Positions 17,754-27,069 of a DNA stretch of 64,000 nucleotides are shown here, piece after piece. The position numbers and the translations under genes are program-made. Source of the stretch: Cyanobacteria bacterium OH_CBrB_359 (lineage in GTDB: Bacteria; Cyanobacteriota; Vampirovibrionia; Gastranaerophilales; Gastranaerophilaceae); the NCBI GenBank assembly GCA_023433065.1, contig JAEZET010000003.1, positions 248,001 through 312,000 on the forward strand, in the 5' to 3' direction. A model generated the notes under the pieces. That model made no database searches. It was given only the letters and a program-made list of their open reading frames with translations, and had not been told where the DNA came from. The first letter of the stretch is position 1. The number at the start of each line of letters is the position of its first letter.

Positions 17754-19729
17754 TATTCAATTATTCTTAGTACTTCGTAAATGTCAATTTTCTTTTGTTT
17801 ACCCCGAATAGTGACATTACTGATTTTGATTACATCGGCAATATTATTTATGTGTTTGTATGTGTTTTCACTTATTAAAAACTGGGTTTTATATATTTTA
17901 TTGTGTGATTCTATTCTGCTTGCAAGGTTTACCGCATCACCTATAACAGTGTATTCAAGTCTGTTTTCAGAGCCAATATTTCCTGCAAATACTTCTCCGG
18001 TATTTATGCCAATTCCTATAGAAATTTTTGGTTTTCCTTCAGACAACCATTTTTCTTGTAAATATTTTGCTTTTTTTAAGATTTGAGAAGCACATTTTAC
18101 AGCATTAATTGCGTGTTTTTTGTTTCTTATAGGTTCTCCAAATATTGCCATTATTGCATCACCTATGAACTTATTAATAATCCCGTCGTGCTTTCTGATT
18201 ATAGGCTCGATTGCACTGATATATTCATTTAAAATTCCGGTAACTTCTTCAGCGCTTAGATTCTCAGATATTGTAGTAAAATTTCTTATATCTGCGAACA
18301 TAATAGTGACTTCTGATTTAAGTCCTCCAACCTCAACATTATCTATATTTTTTATGACATTTTTCATAATATCCTGAGAAATATATTTTCCCATTACTGT
18401 TTGAATTTTCTCTTTATTTTCGCCCTCTATTATAAATTTATAAGAATATCCAAACGCAATTACTACAAGGCTCATAATAATCGGCGCAAACAGTGATATT
18501 TCAATATAATTTAGCAGTAGAAAATTATAAAAAATTATATGAGCGCATACTAAAAGAGTTATAAGACCAATGGATAAAATGATTGAAAAGTTTTTAATAA
18601 TTAAAAAACTTAAAATAGCAAATAATATAGTTTGAACAACTGTAATCCATTGATTTTTAGGTATAAAAAACCTGTTGTCCAGCATATTATTCATGGCTGT
18701 TGCTTGAATATCTACACCTGAATGTTTGATTAATACAGGCGTATAGCCTCTGTCTGCAAGACTTTGTGAATCTGAATTTCCACCGATAAAGACAATTTTA
18801 TTTTTAAACACTTTAGGGTCTATAATAGGTTTCTTGCCTTCCCGGATTAACTTATAGGATTCAATAATATCGATTGCGGAGTATGAATTATGCGAATAAT
18901 ATTCATTTTTAGGCTTATACCAGACAGTATTTGCAAATATGCCCGAAGCACCTCCATATAAAGAATTTTTTGATTCACTTTGAGAAACAGGCATTCTGAG
19001 TGTCTTACAGTTGTCGTTGGAGCATAAAAAGTTGTCATATAAAATGTAGTCTGTAATTCCTGATTTTTTGGCAAATGCACTTAATGCAAGCGATGGGTAT
19101 AGCTGATTTTTATATTCAACTATCGGTATGTATCTTCTTATAAGCCCGTCATTGTCAATAGGAACCATTACTGATCCGAGAGATGAGACACTTTCTATAT
19201 ACTCTTTAGGAAATTTAATGACTCCTTTATAATTACTTTTAATTTTTTTGTGTCGTTTATCTTTTATTTTTATAGTATTTTTTGTGTCAAAAACTTTATC
19301 ATAAGATTGAGGGAGAAGGTCTCCGCTGTTGTTGTCAGTTGTATAAAGATTAAAGCCTGCAATTAAGCTGGGAAGTTTATGGAGCCTTTTGTAGAAAAGA
19401 GTATCTGCTTTTGGGTTATAAGAGTCGGGAGAAGTTATAACTGCATCAAATGCAATTACTTTTGCGTCGCTGATATTTTGTAAATATTCAAATATATCCG
19501 TATAATATGTTCTTGCCCAGGGCCATCTGAGTTTTTCAATGGATTTCTCATCAATAATTATAAGCGCAATATCATCTGAGCCAACCATATTATTTTTATA
19601 TGTGTGTTGTTTTACAAAATAATCATTTACATTTTTGTCTAAAAAATCGGTGGATAGTTTGTACGAAATTACAGCCACAAATAAAAATGAAGCAAGTACA
19701 ATTAACAGTGAAATTTTAATATTTTTCAT
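17753..19729 (-). CDS. CHASE2-domain adenylate/guanylate cyclase
   Basis: 658 aa. The order is: membrane helix (about 6-24), extracytoplasmic CHASE2 sensor (about 30-335, including WPWARTYYTDI and the VFIGGNSDSQ end), three more helices (about 350-430), and a class III cyclase domain from about 474. Metal-binding Asp residues are D480 (FADIRNF) and D524 (FIGDAIMAIFG). The EYTVIGDAVNLASR block is intact, so the enzyme is probably active. This architecture is common in cyanobacteria. It would turn an external or periplasmic signal into cAMP or cGMP. No cyclic-nucleotide receptor is seen in the window. The gene is coupled to recG downstream. Confidence 0.9.
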   Translation of the reverse strand: MKNIKISLLIVLASFLFVAVISYKLSTDFLDKNVNDYFVKQHTYKNNMVGSDDIALIIIDEKSIEKLRWPWARTYYTDIFEYLQNISDAKVIAFDAVITSPDSYNPKADTLFYKRLHKLPSLIAGFNLYTTDNNSGDLLPQSYDKVFDTKNTIKIKDKRHKKIKSNYKGVIKFPKEYIESVSSLGSVMVPIDNDGLIRRYIPIVEYKNQLYPSLALSAFAKKSGITDYILYDNFLCSNDNCKTLRMPVSQSESKNSLYGGASGIFANTVWYKPKNEYYSHNSYSAIDIIESYKLIREGKKPIIDPKVFKNKIVFIGGNSDSQSLADRGYTPVLIKHSGVDIQATAMNNMLDNRFFIPKNQWITVVQTILFAILSFLIIKNFSIILSIGLITLLVCAHIIFYNFLLLNYIEISLFAPIIMSLVVIAFGYSYKFIIEGENKEKIQTVMGKYISQDIMKNVIKNIDNVEVGGLKSEVTIMFADIRNFTTISENLSAEEVTGILNEYISAIEPIIRKHDGIINKFIGDAIMAIFGEPIRNKKHAINAVKCASQILKKAKYLQEKWLSEGKPKISIGIGINTGEVFAGNIGSENRLEYTVIGDAVNLASRIESHNKIYKTQFLISENTYKHINNIADVIKISNVTIRGKQKKIDIYEVLRIIE

Positions 19730-19780
19730 AATTTCATTTTACAATTTATAATGTAATTTTCAAAATATGTGAAGCATTTA

Positions 19781-20374
19781 TTATAAAATCAATGACCCTT
19801 GTCTTAAGACTTTTAATTCGGAGCCTGAATAAGACACAACAGTGGATTCTATACCTTTTGCATTATTATTATAATCACTAATTACTAAATCAACATAATC
19901 ACCAATAAATTTCAAGGCTTCTTCATAAGTTTTGGCAGCAGGTTGTCCTGATAGATTTGCACTTGTTGTGGCAAGCACATTCCCTTTGAGCATTTTACAA
20001 ATATAATTAAAAGTTTGGTTGTCAGGAACTCTAATGCCAACTGTGTTTTTTCCCGATGTAATATAATCAGGTGTTTCATCTGATTTTTCAGTAATAATTG
20101 TAAGAGCTCCCGGAAAGTATTTTTTTGCAAGTTGTGCTGTAAATTCATCCATTGGCTTTATATATGGCAGAAGATTGTTTAATTCGTCAGACATAAGGAT
20201 TAATGGTTTTGTTCTGTCCCGACCTTTAATTTCATAAATTTTGTCAACAGCTTTTTCTTTATTTGGAAGACAACCCATTCCCCATACGGTATCAGTTACA
20301 AAGGCTATAACCCCATCATTTTTAAGGGTTAAATTTATTTTCTTAATGAATTTTTCGTCTTCTAATATAGCCAT
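19781..20374 (-). CDS. tsaC: Sua5/YciO/YrdC family, threonylcarbamoyl-AMP synthase
   Basis: 197 aa single-domain YrdC-like protein, close to TsaC length and lacking the C-terminal Sua5 domain. Seen: FVTDTVWGMGC near 25-35, IKGRDRTKPL near 50, FPGALTII near 86, VGIRVPD, and ATTSANLSG. The family uses threonine, bicarbonate and ATP to make threonylcarbamoyl-AMP for the universal t6A37 tRNA modification. A YciO-type paralogue cannot be excluded. The start ATG has AGGAAG about 8 bases upstream and lies within the last codons of murJ (32-base overlap). Confidence 0.87.
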   Translation of the reverse strand: MAILEDEKFIKKINLTLKNDGVIAFVTDTVWGMGCLPNKEKAVDKIYEIKGRDRTKPLILMSDELNNLLPYIKPMDEFTAQLAKKYFPGALTIITEKSDETPDYITSGKNTVGIRVPDNQTFNYICKMLKGNVLATTSANLSGQPAAKTYEEALKFIGDYVDLVISDYNNNAKGIESTVVSYSGSELKVLRQGSLIL

Positions 20375-21920
20375 ACATTCTTCCTAAAAGTTCTTTGACA
20401 TATACTATTCTGAGCATATGCGCAAATATCATGTATATTATGAAAATAAACACTACCATAATAAATGTTTTTATTATTAATAAAAACTTAATAGAATCAT
20501 CAATCACAAATATTTTATAAATGCCATAACAAATTATTGCTGTAAGAACTGAAGCTATAATCATCTTAAATAGGTTTTTAAAATATATTTTATAATCCAT
20601 ATCCATTTTCTTTAGAAGTAAGGTCCCAAGTAAAGTTGCGTTAAACAATGTTACAAGCGAAGTTGAAAGAGTAATCCCGCCTATCCCGAGAGGTTTTACA
20701 AAAAAGAAATTTAGTACGAATTTTAATGCTATTGAGCCTGCTGCAACTAAAAACGGAGTCTTTGAATCGTTGAAAGAATAGAATATTCTAGTTACTGAAT
20801 CCCTAAACACATAAGGTATTATTGCGATTGATAGGAATATAAGTGCCTGGGACACCATTATTGTTGCATTTCTGTCAAATGCACCTCTTTGAAATATTAT
20901 GCAAACAGCATCTGAAGCTAGAAGAATAATGCTGATTAGAATAGGGAAAGACACAAAGTTTAAAAGCCCTACCCCTTTATTAAAGTAATATCTTATGTCT
21001 TTATAATTTTTTTCACCTACTAGCTTTGAAAATATTGGAAATAGCGGTACTAAAAATGCCGTAACTAAAATCCCTACAGGGAATTGGAATATTCTGTTAG
21101 CATAACCTATTGATGACCAAGCTCCTGAGGTTAATTGAGAAGCAAAAAACATATCTACATAAACATAAATCTGCCCGACGGTTGAACTTAGTGCTGCAGG
21201 AAATAACAATTCCAATATATTTTTAAATTCAGGGTTGTTTTTAATATCAAGATTGGGTTTTATTTTGAAACCGATTTGCCGTAATTTAGGAAGCTGCACT
21301 AAAAACTGCGCAATTGCACCTATAGTTGTTGCAACAGCCAATACTCTTCCCGTATGGTCATTATGGGTGAATGATATTGCTATAATTATTATCATACTCA
21401 TTACTATAGGAGACAGGTTCGGTAACAAGAATTCTTTATAAGTTATTAATATACCGTAGTAAATACCTACTATTCCTCCAATAACTATCACAGGAGTCAT
21501 AACTCTAAGGTGCATACTGGAAAGATGAATCAGCGCTGTGTTTCCATTAGAAACTATAAAACCCATTATCTGCTCTGAAAAAATAAATACTAAAATTCCA
21601 ATAATAGAAAATAGTATGAATGTAGTAGTTATAAATGTATTATAAAGTCTTTGAACTTTTTCATCAGGTGCTGAATCGCTAGATGGTATAAGCTTTGCAA
21701 ATATAGCAACTGTTGCGCTGTGGAAAGGACCGCCGACTCCTCCAAGTAAAATCAGTGATAAAGCAGGAATTTGATATGCATAAAAATAAGCATCTGAGGT
21801 TAACCCTGCTCCATAATAGTTGGCTGTTACGACATCTCTTAAAAATCCCATGAATTTAGATATTACAGTTACAAAAGCAATTATCCAAGCTGCTTTCATA
21901 AGGCTTTGAGGTTTATTCAT
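20343..21920 (-). CDS. murJ: lipid II flippase MurJ
   Basis: About 525 aa with 14 hydrophobic segments, the MVF/MurJ layout. The N-terminus reads AAWIIAFVTVISKFMGFLRD, with the conserved Arg in the first helix region and GFLRDVVTANYYG next. It flips lipid II across the inner membrane for peptidoglycan synthesis. I start at 21920 because this ATG has GAGG about 8 bases upstream; an upstream in-frame TTG (21932) would include the ribosome site. The start overlaps the spoIID-like stop by 8 bases and the end overlaps tsaC by 32 bases, so this is a tightly packed operon. Confidence 0.94.
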   Translation of the reverse strand: MNKPQSLMKAAWIIAFVTVISKFMGFLRDVVTANYYGAGLTSDAYFYAYQIPALSLILLGGVGGPFHSATVAIFAKLIPSSDSAPDEKVQRLYNTFITTTFILFSIIGILVFIFSEQIMGFIVSNGNTALIHLSSMHLRVMTPVIVIGGIVGIYYGILITYKEFLLPNLSPIVMSMIIIIAISFTHNDHTGRVLAVATTIGAIAQFLVQLPKLRQIGFKIKPNLDIKNNPEFKNILELLFPAALSSTVGQIYVYVDMFFASQLTSGAWSSIGYANRIFQFPVGILVTAFLVPLFPIFSKLVGEKNYKDIRYYFNKGVGLLNFVSFPILISIILLASDAVCIIFQRGAFDRNATIMVSQALIFLSIAIIPYVFRDSVTRIFYSFNDSKTPFLVAAGSIALKFVLNFFFVKPLGIGGITLSTSLVTLFNATLLGTLLLKKMDMDYKIYFKNLFKMIIASVLTAIICYGIYKIFVIDDSIKFLLIIKTFIMVVFIFIIYMIFAHMLRIVYVKELLGRMYGYIRRRKIH

Positions 21921-23565
21921 TTTTTGCCTCAATTACTTCCAGGTACATTTTAATCTTTTTCCTTCCGTTTTCTACAGGCTTAATGTAGTAGGTTATAGTA
22001 TTTTCACCTGTATGTATATAATTTTTTAAATCAAATTTAATTAATTTCTGATTATTGTTTCTTGCGTCAATATTAATTTCTTTATTATTAACTATAATTT
22101 TAATATCATAAATATCGTCAAAATTGTCAATTATTAACCATCCTTTTTTATATGGGGCAAAAAATGATTGGGATTGTTTATTTTTATTTTCTACATTTTG
22201 TATAACAACAGGTGGCGTCCCTATGGAAATGCCGCTGTAATAGTGTTGAAGTATTTGTTCAAACTTGTAACCTTCAGCACCCATTGAACTAGCTCCCCAT
22301 TGACTCATTCCTACGCCGTGTCCATATCCTCCACCGTTAAAGATATAATTGGTTATTTCCCCGTTTTCGTTTCTTAATGTTGTTATTACAAAGTTAGCAC
22401 TTTGTAACGCAGACTGGTTCTTTTTAAAGGTTCTTCTTATGACAAGCTCCTTAGAAACAGTAAAAGTATTTTTATCCGTCACAATATTAAGGCTTATAAT
22501 TTTTCCGGAGTTGCCTCTTCTGTTTACTTGGATTGACTTTAAAATTCCTATCTCATCAGCATTATTTACAGCAGGTTTAACAAAACCCGTCTTAGATTGT
22601 TCTATAAGTGTAGTTTTTAGAACTTCTTCTAGTTCTTCAGCTACCCATTGCTTTTCCCATCTGAAAAATCTTGATGAATTGTCAAATGTTTCAGGGTATG
22701 AAAGGTAGAACTTTCTTGCCTCTTCTTCAGTATTTAAAGGTGGTGTGGTTTTATCATCAGGTTTAGCAATTAAATAAGGTATATATTTAGATGGAAATAC
22801 TTTGTTTTTAGGTTCTGAAAAAGCGTTTTCATAACTTTCCGTGTATCCGCCTGCACAGGAGCTATATAGGGCTAATATAAGTTCACCATTATACATTGCG
22901 ACTAAACCGTTGGTTTCTTTTACTGCAGTATTCCCCAGCTCTTTTTCTGTATTTGCTCCAAAATATACCTGTGATGCCACTGAATCACATACATCAAATT
23001 CATCATAGAATTTGTCCCTCGGTTTTAATGCATAATTTCTGGCAGCAACTGTTTGCGCTTTTAATGCCTCCAGTCCGAAACTTGTAGGCATTTCATTTGG
23101 TACAACGCCTTTTAAATAGTTTTCTAACGAAAGAACATTTACAATACAAAACTTGTCTTTTTTATGGCTATTTTTAACAATCTCAATGACACCTTTATAT
23201 AATGCAGGTTTTCCGCTGCGTTTTAAGTTCTCAATTCCTATTACCGAGTCAAATTTTGGTTTTATAGTTATAGGACCGTTACAAGAAGCAAGAATTTTTG
23301 AGTCGTCTTTATATACTTCAATGATGTCATTTTGAAGCCTTACTCTAATTATTGAATTAGCGGGTATAGCAGTAACTATATTTCCATTTGAAATGTCGAT
23401 TATTTCAACTTCTTTGTCTGACTTGAAATCAGCGCTTGTATATAAAAGACTTTTAAAATTATTATCGCTAATTCCAACTCTCACAAGCATTTCTGTATCT
23501 TGAGAGTGGCAAGTTGGCGCTAATGTAAAAAATAGTACTATTAATATAAATAACTTTTTAATCAT
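21913..23565 (-). CDS. SpoIID/LytB domain protein
   Basis: 550 aa. A signal peptide (about 1-21) is followed by a SpoIID domain (about 130-455) with LKAQTVAARNYAL, a Cys pair (DVCDSVASQVYFG and YSSCAGGYTES), and the C-terminal signature GYGHGVGMSQWGASSMG. A beta-rich tail of about 90 residues closes the protein. SpoIID is a peptidoglycan lytic transglycosylase in sporulating Firmicutes; LytB-type relatives enhance amidases. Non-sporulating cyanobacteria carry versions as well, so a role in wall remodelling is more likely than sporulation. It overlaps murJ, which supports a cell-wall function. Confidence 0.87.
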   Translation of the reverse strand: MIKKLFILIVLFFTLAPTCHSQDTEMLVRVGISDNNFKSLLYTSADFKSDKEVEIIDISNGNIVTAIPANSIIRVRLQNDIIEVYKDDSKILASCNGPITIKPKFDSVIGIENLKRSGKPALYKGVIEIVKNSHKKDKFCIVNVLSLENYLKGVVPNEMPTSFGLEALKAQTVAARNYALKPRDKFYDEFDVCDSVASQVYFGANTEKELGNTAVKETNGLVAMYNGELILALYSSCAGGYTESYENAFSEPKNKVFPSKYIPYLIAKPDDKTTPPLNTEEEARKFYLSYPETFDNSSRFFRWEKQWVAEELEEVLKTTLIEQSKTGFVKPAVNNADEIGILKSIQVNRRGNSGKIISLNIVTDKNTFTVSKELVIRRTFKKNQSALQSANFVITTLRNENGEITNYIFNGGGYGHGVGMSQWGASSMGAEGYKFEQILQHYYSGISIGTPPVVIQNVENKNKQSQSFFAPYKKGWLIIDNFDDIYDIKIIVNNKEINIDARNNNQKLIKFDLKNYIHTGENTITYYIKPVENGRKKIKMYLEVIEAKNE

Positions 23566-23576
23566 GCTTTATTCTC

Positions 23577-23622
23577 TTTAAATTAATTCTATTATAAAAA
23601 ATAATAGAATTGTTAATTTAAA
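23577..23622. repeat. long AT-rich inverted repeat, possible terminator or attenuator
   Basis: Left arm 77-95 (TTTAAATTAATTCTATTAT) pairs with right arm 23601-23622 over about 19 bp with one 3-base bulge; the loop is AAAAA. It lies between the YtxH-like gene and the spoIID-like start on the minus strand. No clear T-run follows on the minus strand, so it may be a transcript-stabilising hairpin or a partial terminator rather than a full stop. Confidence 0.4.
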
Positions 23623-23633
23623 AAGAAAAAAAT

Positions 23634-23903
23634 TTAGTTTTCTTCAGTAACTTTTTGTTTGTTAATAAGGTCTTGGAGTTTGCCGACAATTTCGTCGCCT
23701 TTTTCCTGAATGTCACTTACAATATTATCTGCTTTTGTTTGAATTTCATTAACTGTGGACTTTGCTTTAGAGCAAATATCGTTTGAAGTTTCAGCAAGCA
23801 TTTCCCTGGTCTCTTCGCCTGACTGAGGAGCTAGTAAAATTCCGATTACACTTCCAACTACGCCACCAATTATAAAACCTGCTAAAAATTTTCCTGCTGA
23901 CAT
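23634..23903 (-). CDS. YtxH-like small membrane protein
   Basis: 89 aa. A glycine-rich hydrophobic segment (about 5-26, KFLAGFIIGGVVGSVIGILL) is followed by APQSGEETREML, the YtxH signature, and then a helical coiled-coil tail ending KVTEEN. YtxH proteins are general-stress associated in Bacillus, with no defined biochemical activity. A second YtxH copy lies two genes upstream with a DUF948-like gene between them. This trio heads the operon that continues into spoIID-like and murJ. The ATG has a GGAG site in the sequence just upstream. Confidence 0.8.
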   Translation of the reverse strand: MSAGKFLAGFIIGGVVGSVIGILLAPQSGEETREMLAETSNDICSKAKSTVNEIQTKADNIVSDIQEKGDEIVGKLQDLINKQKVTEEN

Positions 23904-23918
23904 TTTATTCTCCTTTAA

Positions 23919-24278
23919 CTATTTTTTTCTAAATAACTTTAACCCTGCCAATATGCCTTTTAAGAAACCGCCCGAAATAGTTTTTATTCCTCCCAGTGCG
24001 ACTCCGCTTGCTCCGATTACCCCTGTCAGAATTTTTTTGACAGTGTCAACCTGTTTATCTGCACTTTTTGCAAGCGTATTTATGTTATTTAAAGCTTCTT
24101 TAATTTCATTTAAGGTAGGTTCAATTTCTTTTTTTACAAGGCTGGTAACTTCATCAATGTTAAGTGTGAGCTTTGATAAGTCTATTAACAACTTGATAAA
24201 GAATACCGCTGTTACTATACAAATAATAATTGTTGTAAAAATAAGAAATATAATACTTGTCTCTAAGCTTGGACTCAT
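23919..24278 (-). CDS. DUF948-like membrane-anchored coiled-coil protein
   Basis: 119 aa. One N-terminal membrane helix (about 8-30), an amphipathic helical region (about 32-82) with repeated hydrophobic heptads, and a glycine-rich stretch plus basic tail (LKLFRKK). The arrangement resembles DUF948/YtxG proteins, which in Bacillus sit next to YtxH in a stress operon; the gene order here is the same kind. The function is not known. It has 15 bases to the next YtxH gene, so the three small genes are probably co-transcribed. Family assignment is by pattern only. Confidence 0.65.
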   Translation of the reverse strand: MSPSLETSIIFLIFTTIIICIVTAVFFIKLLIDLSKLTLNIDEVTSLVKKEIEPTLNEIKEALNNINTLAKSADKQVDTVKKILTGVIGASGVALGGIKTISGGFLKGILAGLKLFRKK

Positions 24279-24287
24279 TAACTGCTC

Positions 24288-24599
24288 CTAATTCAAATCG
24301 TAATCTGTATATTCTTTTTCTTTAGCTTTTGCCATTTGTTTAGCCTTAATCGAATTATTTATTTTGTTATATTCTTTTTCAAAGTTATATTTCATTACAT
24401 CAATTGATGTTAAGGCTTGTCTTTTAGCTTCTTCTATTTCGGGTGCGTGTTTTTCAGCAATGTCGACAATTACTTTTTCAACGTCTTTTCTGGTTTCTTC
24501 GCCTGATTTTGGGGCATACAATATTCCTAGAGCTATTCCCCCTAAGACTCCTGCTAACAGACCTAAACCAAATGATATTGAATTATCTTCTTTTGACAT
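24288..24599 (-). CDS. YtxH-like small membrane protein (second copy)
   Basis: 103 aa from the ATG at 24599. The glycine-rich helix (GLGLLAGVLGGIALGILYAP) is followed by KSGEETRKD, the same signature as the YtxH gene 650 bases downstream, then a charged helical tail. I chose 24599 because GGAGG lies 4-8 bases upstream in the minus-strand leader. A longer frame to 24647 would start in non-conserved sequence. The two YtxH copies share the A-P-(Q/K)-S-G-E-E-T-R block but differ in their tails, so they are old paralogues rather than a recent duplication. Confidence 0.8.
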   Translation of the reverse strand: MSKEDNSISFGLGLLAGVLGGIALGILYAPKSGEETRKDVEKVIVDIAEKHAPEIEEAKRQALTSIDVMKYNFEKEYNKINNSIKAKQMAKAKEKEYTDYDLN

Positions 24600-24770
24600 A
24601 TTGCCTCCAATAAAGTAGTTAACTGATTTTAGCATATTTGCGACCATCTTGCAATTAGATTTGATGTTTTATTTTCTATAATTATAATAAATAAAAAGCT
24701 CTTTAATTAATTTCATTTCCTGATATAATTTTTAACTATTACCCTTTAATTTTTTGATTCAAGAGAGAAT

Positions 24771-25955
24771 ATGTATAATCGAGTACTTAAATATAAGTTA
24801 ATTTTGATTTTTTTATTTATTGGCATACTTTGTTATCCGGCCGATGCAAATGAATTTGATCCGGTTTCCGCTGATTTTCCAGGAGAAGTGGCTGATGACT
24901 ATGAAGAAATATTATTAGAAGAAGAGTATGAATCTCAGCACCCAATTAAGAAAAATTTATTTGCTGATATTAAAAGTGTTAATGAAAATAGAGCTGTTGA
25001 TTTAATAAGTCCCCATGGACTGCAGCTTGAAGGTTCTATTGTTAAGAGTATAAAATTTGGAACGATTTTCGACCAGTCTATAAATTTTATTGATATTAGT
25101 GGTGATAATTATGCCACTAATTATAATGTGTCAGCCGTTGATGTTTTCTTGGATACTCATTATGCCGATGGAAAAACGACATCAAGAATCATGTATAATT
25201 TTGTAAGAGATTTAAACGGTTACGATAATCATTTTACAGAAAAAATTTCAGAATTTTTTGTTTCTCATAATTTGAATGATAATCAGAGATTTTTCGCAGG
25301 AATAAGTCCCAGATTGCCTATAGGTGAAGAGGGTGCTTACAGTATTATGCGGTTAGATTTTGCTAACCGTTCCCAAATAGCAAGAAATTATTCGAATATA
25401 AGGGCATTAGGGGTTCGAAATCAAGGGATGTATAAGTATGCGAGTTATGATATTGGCTTTTATGATAGCACAAGATTTTTAGAGAATCCGTTTGAAGGTT
25501 CGGAATTTGTTGGTTGGGTAAATTTTACGCCTCTTGCTGATATATCTGAAAAAACAGGCAATTTAACCATAGGGACAGGTTACAATACAGGTAGACGGGA
25601 CTACTCTTATAGTGTACTCGGAGCTTATATCGGTTATACATATAAGAAGTTACATTTAAACTTTGAATATGCAAATGCCAATGGTCATAATGGAGTTTAT
25701 AACAACCCGGCAAAGTCTGAGGGTTTTTATTCTAGTGTTTTGTATGATGTTCATCCTAAAGTTCAAATAGGTTGCAGGTATGATTACTTTAATCCTGACA
25801 AAAGCATGCATTCTGATACGATTACAGAATATACAGCAGGCATCACGTATTTATTAAAAAGGAATTTAAAAGTAATGCTAAATTACGTTTTCCAAAATAG
25901 AGAGGCTTCAAGCGATTTAAGCAGATTGCTCATTCTTATGAGATATTCATTTTAA
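24771..25955 (+). CDS. predicted outer-membrane beta-barrel protein
   Basis: 394 aa. A basic N-terminus and hydrophobic core form a signal peptide (about 1-26, cleavage near ADA-NE). An acidic spacer (about 30-55) follows, then many alternating, aromatic-rich short strands from about 70 to the end. The protein finishes in Phe (LLILMRYSF), the C-terminal pattern of outer-membrane barrels. I recognise no specific porin family. It is transcribed away from the YtxH operon and is followed by a TPR gene 55 bases later. A role in transport or in surface structure is inference only. Confidence 0.7.
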   Translation: MYNRVLKYKLILIFLFIGILCYPADANEFDPVSADFPGEVADDYEEILLEEEYESQHPIKKNLFADIKSVNENRAVDLISPHGLQLEGSIVKSIKFGTIFDQSINFIDISGDNYATNYNVSAVDVFLDTHYADGKTTSRIMYNFVRDLNGYDNHFTEKISEFFVSHNLNDNQRFFAGISPRLPIGEEGAYSIMRLDFANRSQIARNYSNIRALGVRNQGMYKYASYDIGFYDSTRFLENPFEGSEFVGWVNFTPLADISEKTGNLTIGTGYNTGRRDYSYSVLGAYIGYTYKKLHLNFEYANANGHNGVYNNPAKSEGFYSSVLYDVHPKVQIGCRYDYFNPDKSMHSDTITEYTAGITYLLKRNLKVMLNYVFQNREASSDLSRLLILMRYSF

Positions 25956-26010
25956 TAGTATAATTAGATGTTTTTTAATTTTTTATTCTTATAGTAAAAT
26001 AATAATTAGT

Positions 26011-27069
26011 ATGGAAAATAAAAATTTATCTTTAATTGAAGAAACAATAAAACGAATTGCAGAAAATCCGACAGAAGTCGAAAATTACTTAATGCTGGGA
26101 AAGATTTATGTAGTTAACGAAGAGTTGGATTTAGCACTTGGTGTTTATGAAAGTCTTTTAAATATTGAGCCTTTAAATGTTCAAGCTCTTATAAATTCAG
26201 GTAGCATTTATTTTTATAAATTGGATTTTTCAAAAGCAATTGATAACTATTCAAGAGCAGCAGAAATTGAAACAGATAATTTTTCAGTATATTTTAATTT
26301 AGGCAATGCTTATGCCGAAATGGGAAATTTTAAACAAGCATTATTAAATTATAATAAGGCTTTAAACTTGAATCCTGATAATCCTGCAGTTTATTCGGCT
26401 ATAGGTCTTTTACATCAAGATCAGCAAGATTATGTTGAGGCAAAAGTTTACTACCAAAAAGCTCTTGATCTTGATTCTTGGAATCCTGAAAATTATATGA
26501 ATATTGCATGTGTATTTATGAAGTTAAACAGATATGATGATGCTGCAAAGTTTTTTGTGAAGAATCTGGAACTTGCTCCACAAGATGCAAAGGTCGCTTT
26601 ATGTTGTGCAAATGCATATTCAGCTGCAGAAAAATTTGAATTGGCAAATGAATATTTTAAAAAATCGATAAATCTGCGTCCCGGATATTACCAAGCACAT
26701 GTTTGTTATGCAATTTCTCTTTGTGAACAGAACAATATATCAATGGCTATGGGGTTTTATAAAAAAGCAATAGTGATTGAACCTCAAACTGTAAATGCAT
26801 ATTCATTGCTTGCTAATTTATATTTGTCTGAAGGTAATTATAAAGATGCGATTGACTTGTATAAGAAGGCAATTGAATTAGAGCCAGAAGCCTCAAATAA
26901 TATTGTACTGCTCGGTAATGCTTATGTAATGGAAGATAGGTTAGAAGAAGCTATTTTAACATATCGAAAAGCTATAAAACTTAGCCCTGAAAATGATGAA
27001 ATTAAGCTTGTGTATCTGGAAATTGCTGAAGAATTGGTTGATAGAAAGTTAATGAAGGAATCTGCGTAG
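26011..27069 (+). CDS. TPR repeat protein
   Basis: 352 aa made almost entirely of tandem tetratricopeptide repeats, about nine copies of 34 residues from residue 17 on. Clear units include FNLGNAYAEMGNFKQALLNY and LANLYLSEGNYKDAIDLYKK, each followed by an Asn/Pro-containing turn. No signal peptide or membrane helix, so it is probably cytoplasmic. TPRs mediate protein-protein contacts; the partner is unknown. Its stop overlaps the GTG start of the next membrane protein by one base, so the two are coupled and may work together at the inner membrane. Confidence 0.85.
   Translation: MENKNLSLIEETIKRIAENPTEVENYLMLGKIYVVNEELDLALGVYESLLNIEPLNVQALINSGSIYFYKLDFSKAIDNYSRAAEIETDNFSVYFNLGNAYAEMGNFKQALLNYNKALNLNPDNPAVYSAIGLLHQDQQDYVEAKVYYQKALDLDSWNPENYMNIACVFMKLNRYDDAAKFFVKNLELAPQDAKVALCCANAYSAAEKFELANEYFKKSINLRPGYYQAHVCYAISLCEQNNISMAMGFYKKAIVIEPQTVNAYSLLANLYLSEGNYKDAIDLYKKAIELEPEASNNIVLLGNAYVMEDRLEEAILTYRKAIKLSPENDEIKLVYLEIAEELVDRKLMKESA

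Noticed and set aside
21913..23565. Reading SpoIID as evidence for sporulation
   Set aside because: No other sporulation gene is present and the domain also occurs in non-sporulating cyanobacteria and other bacteria.
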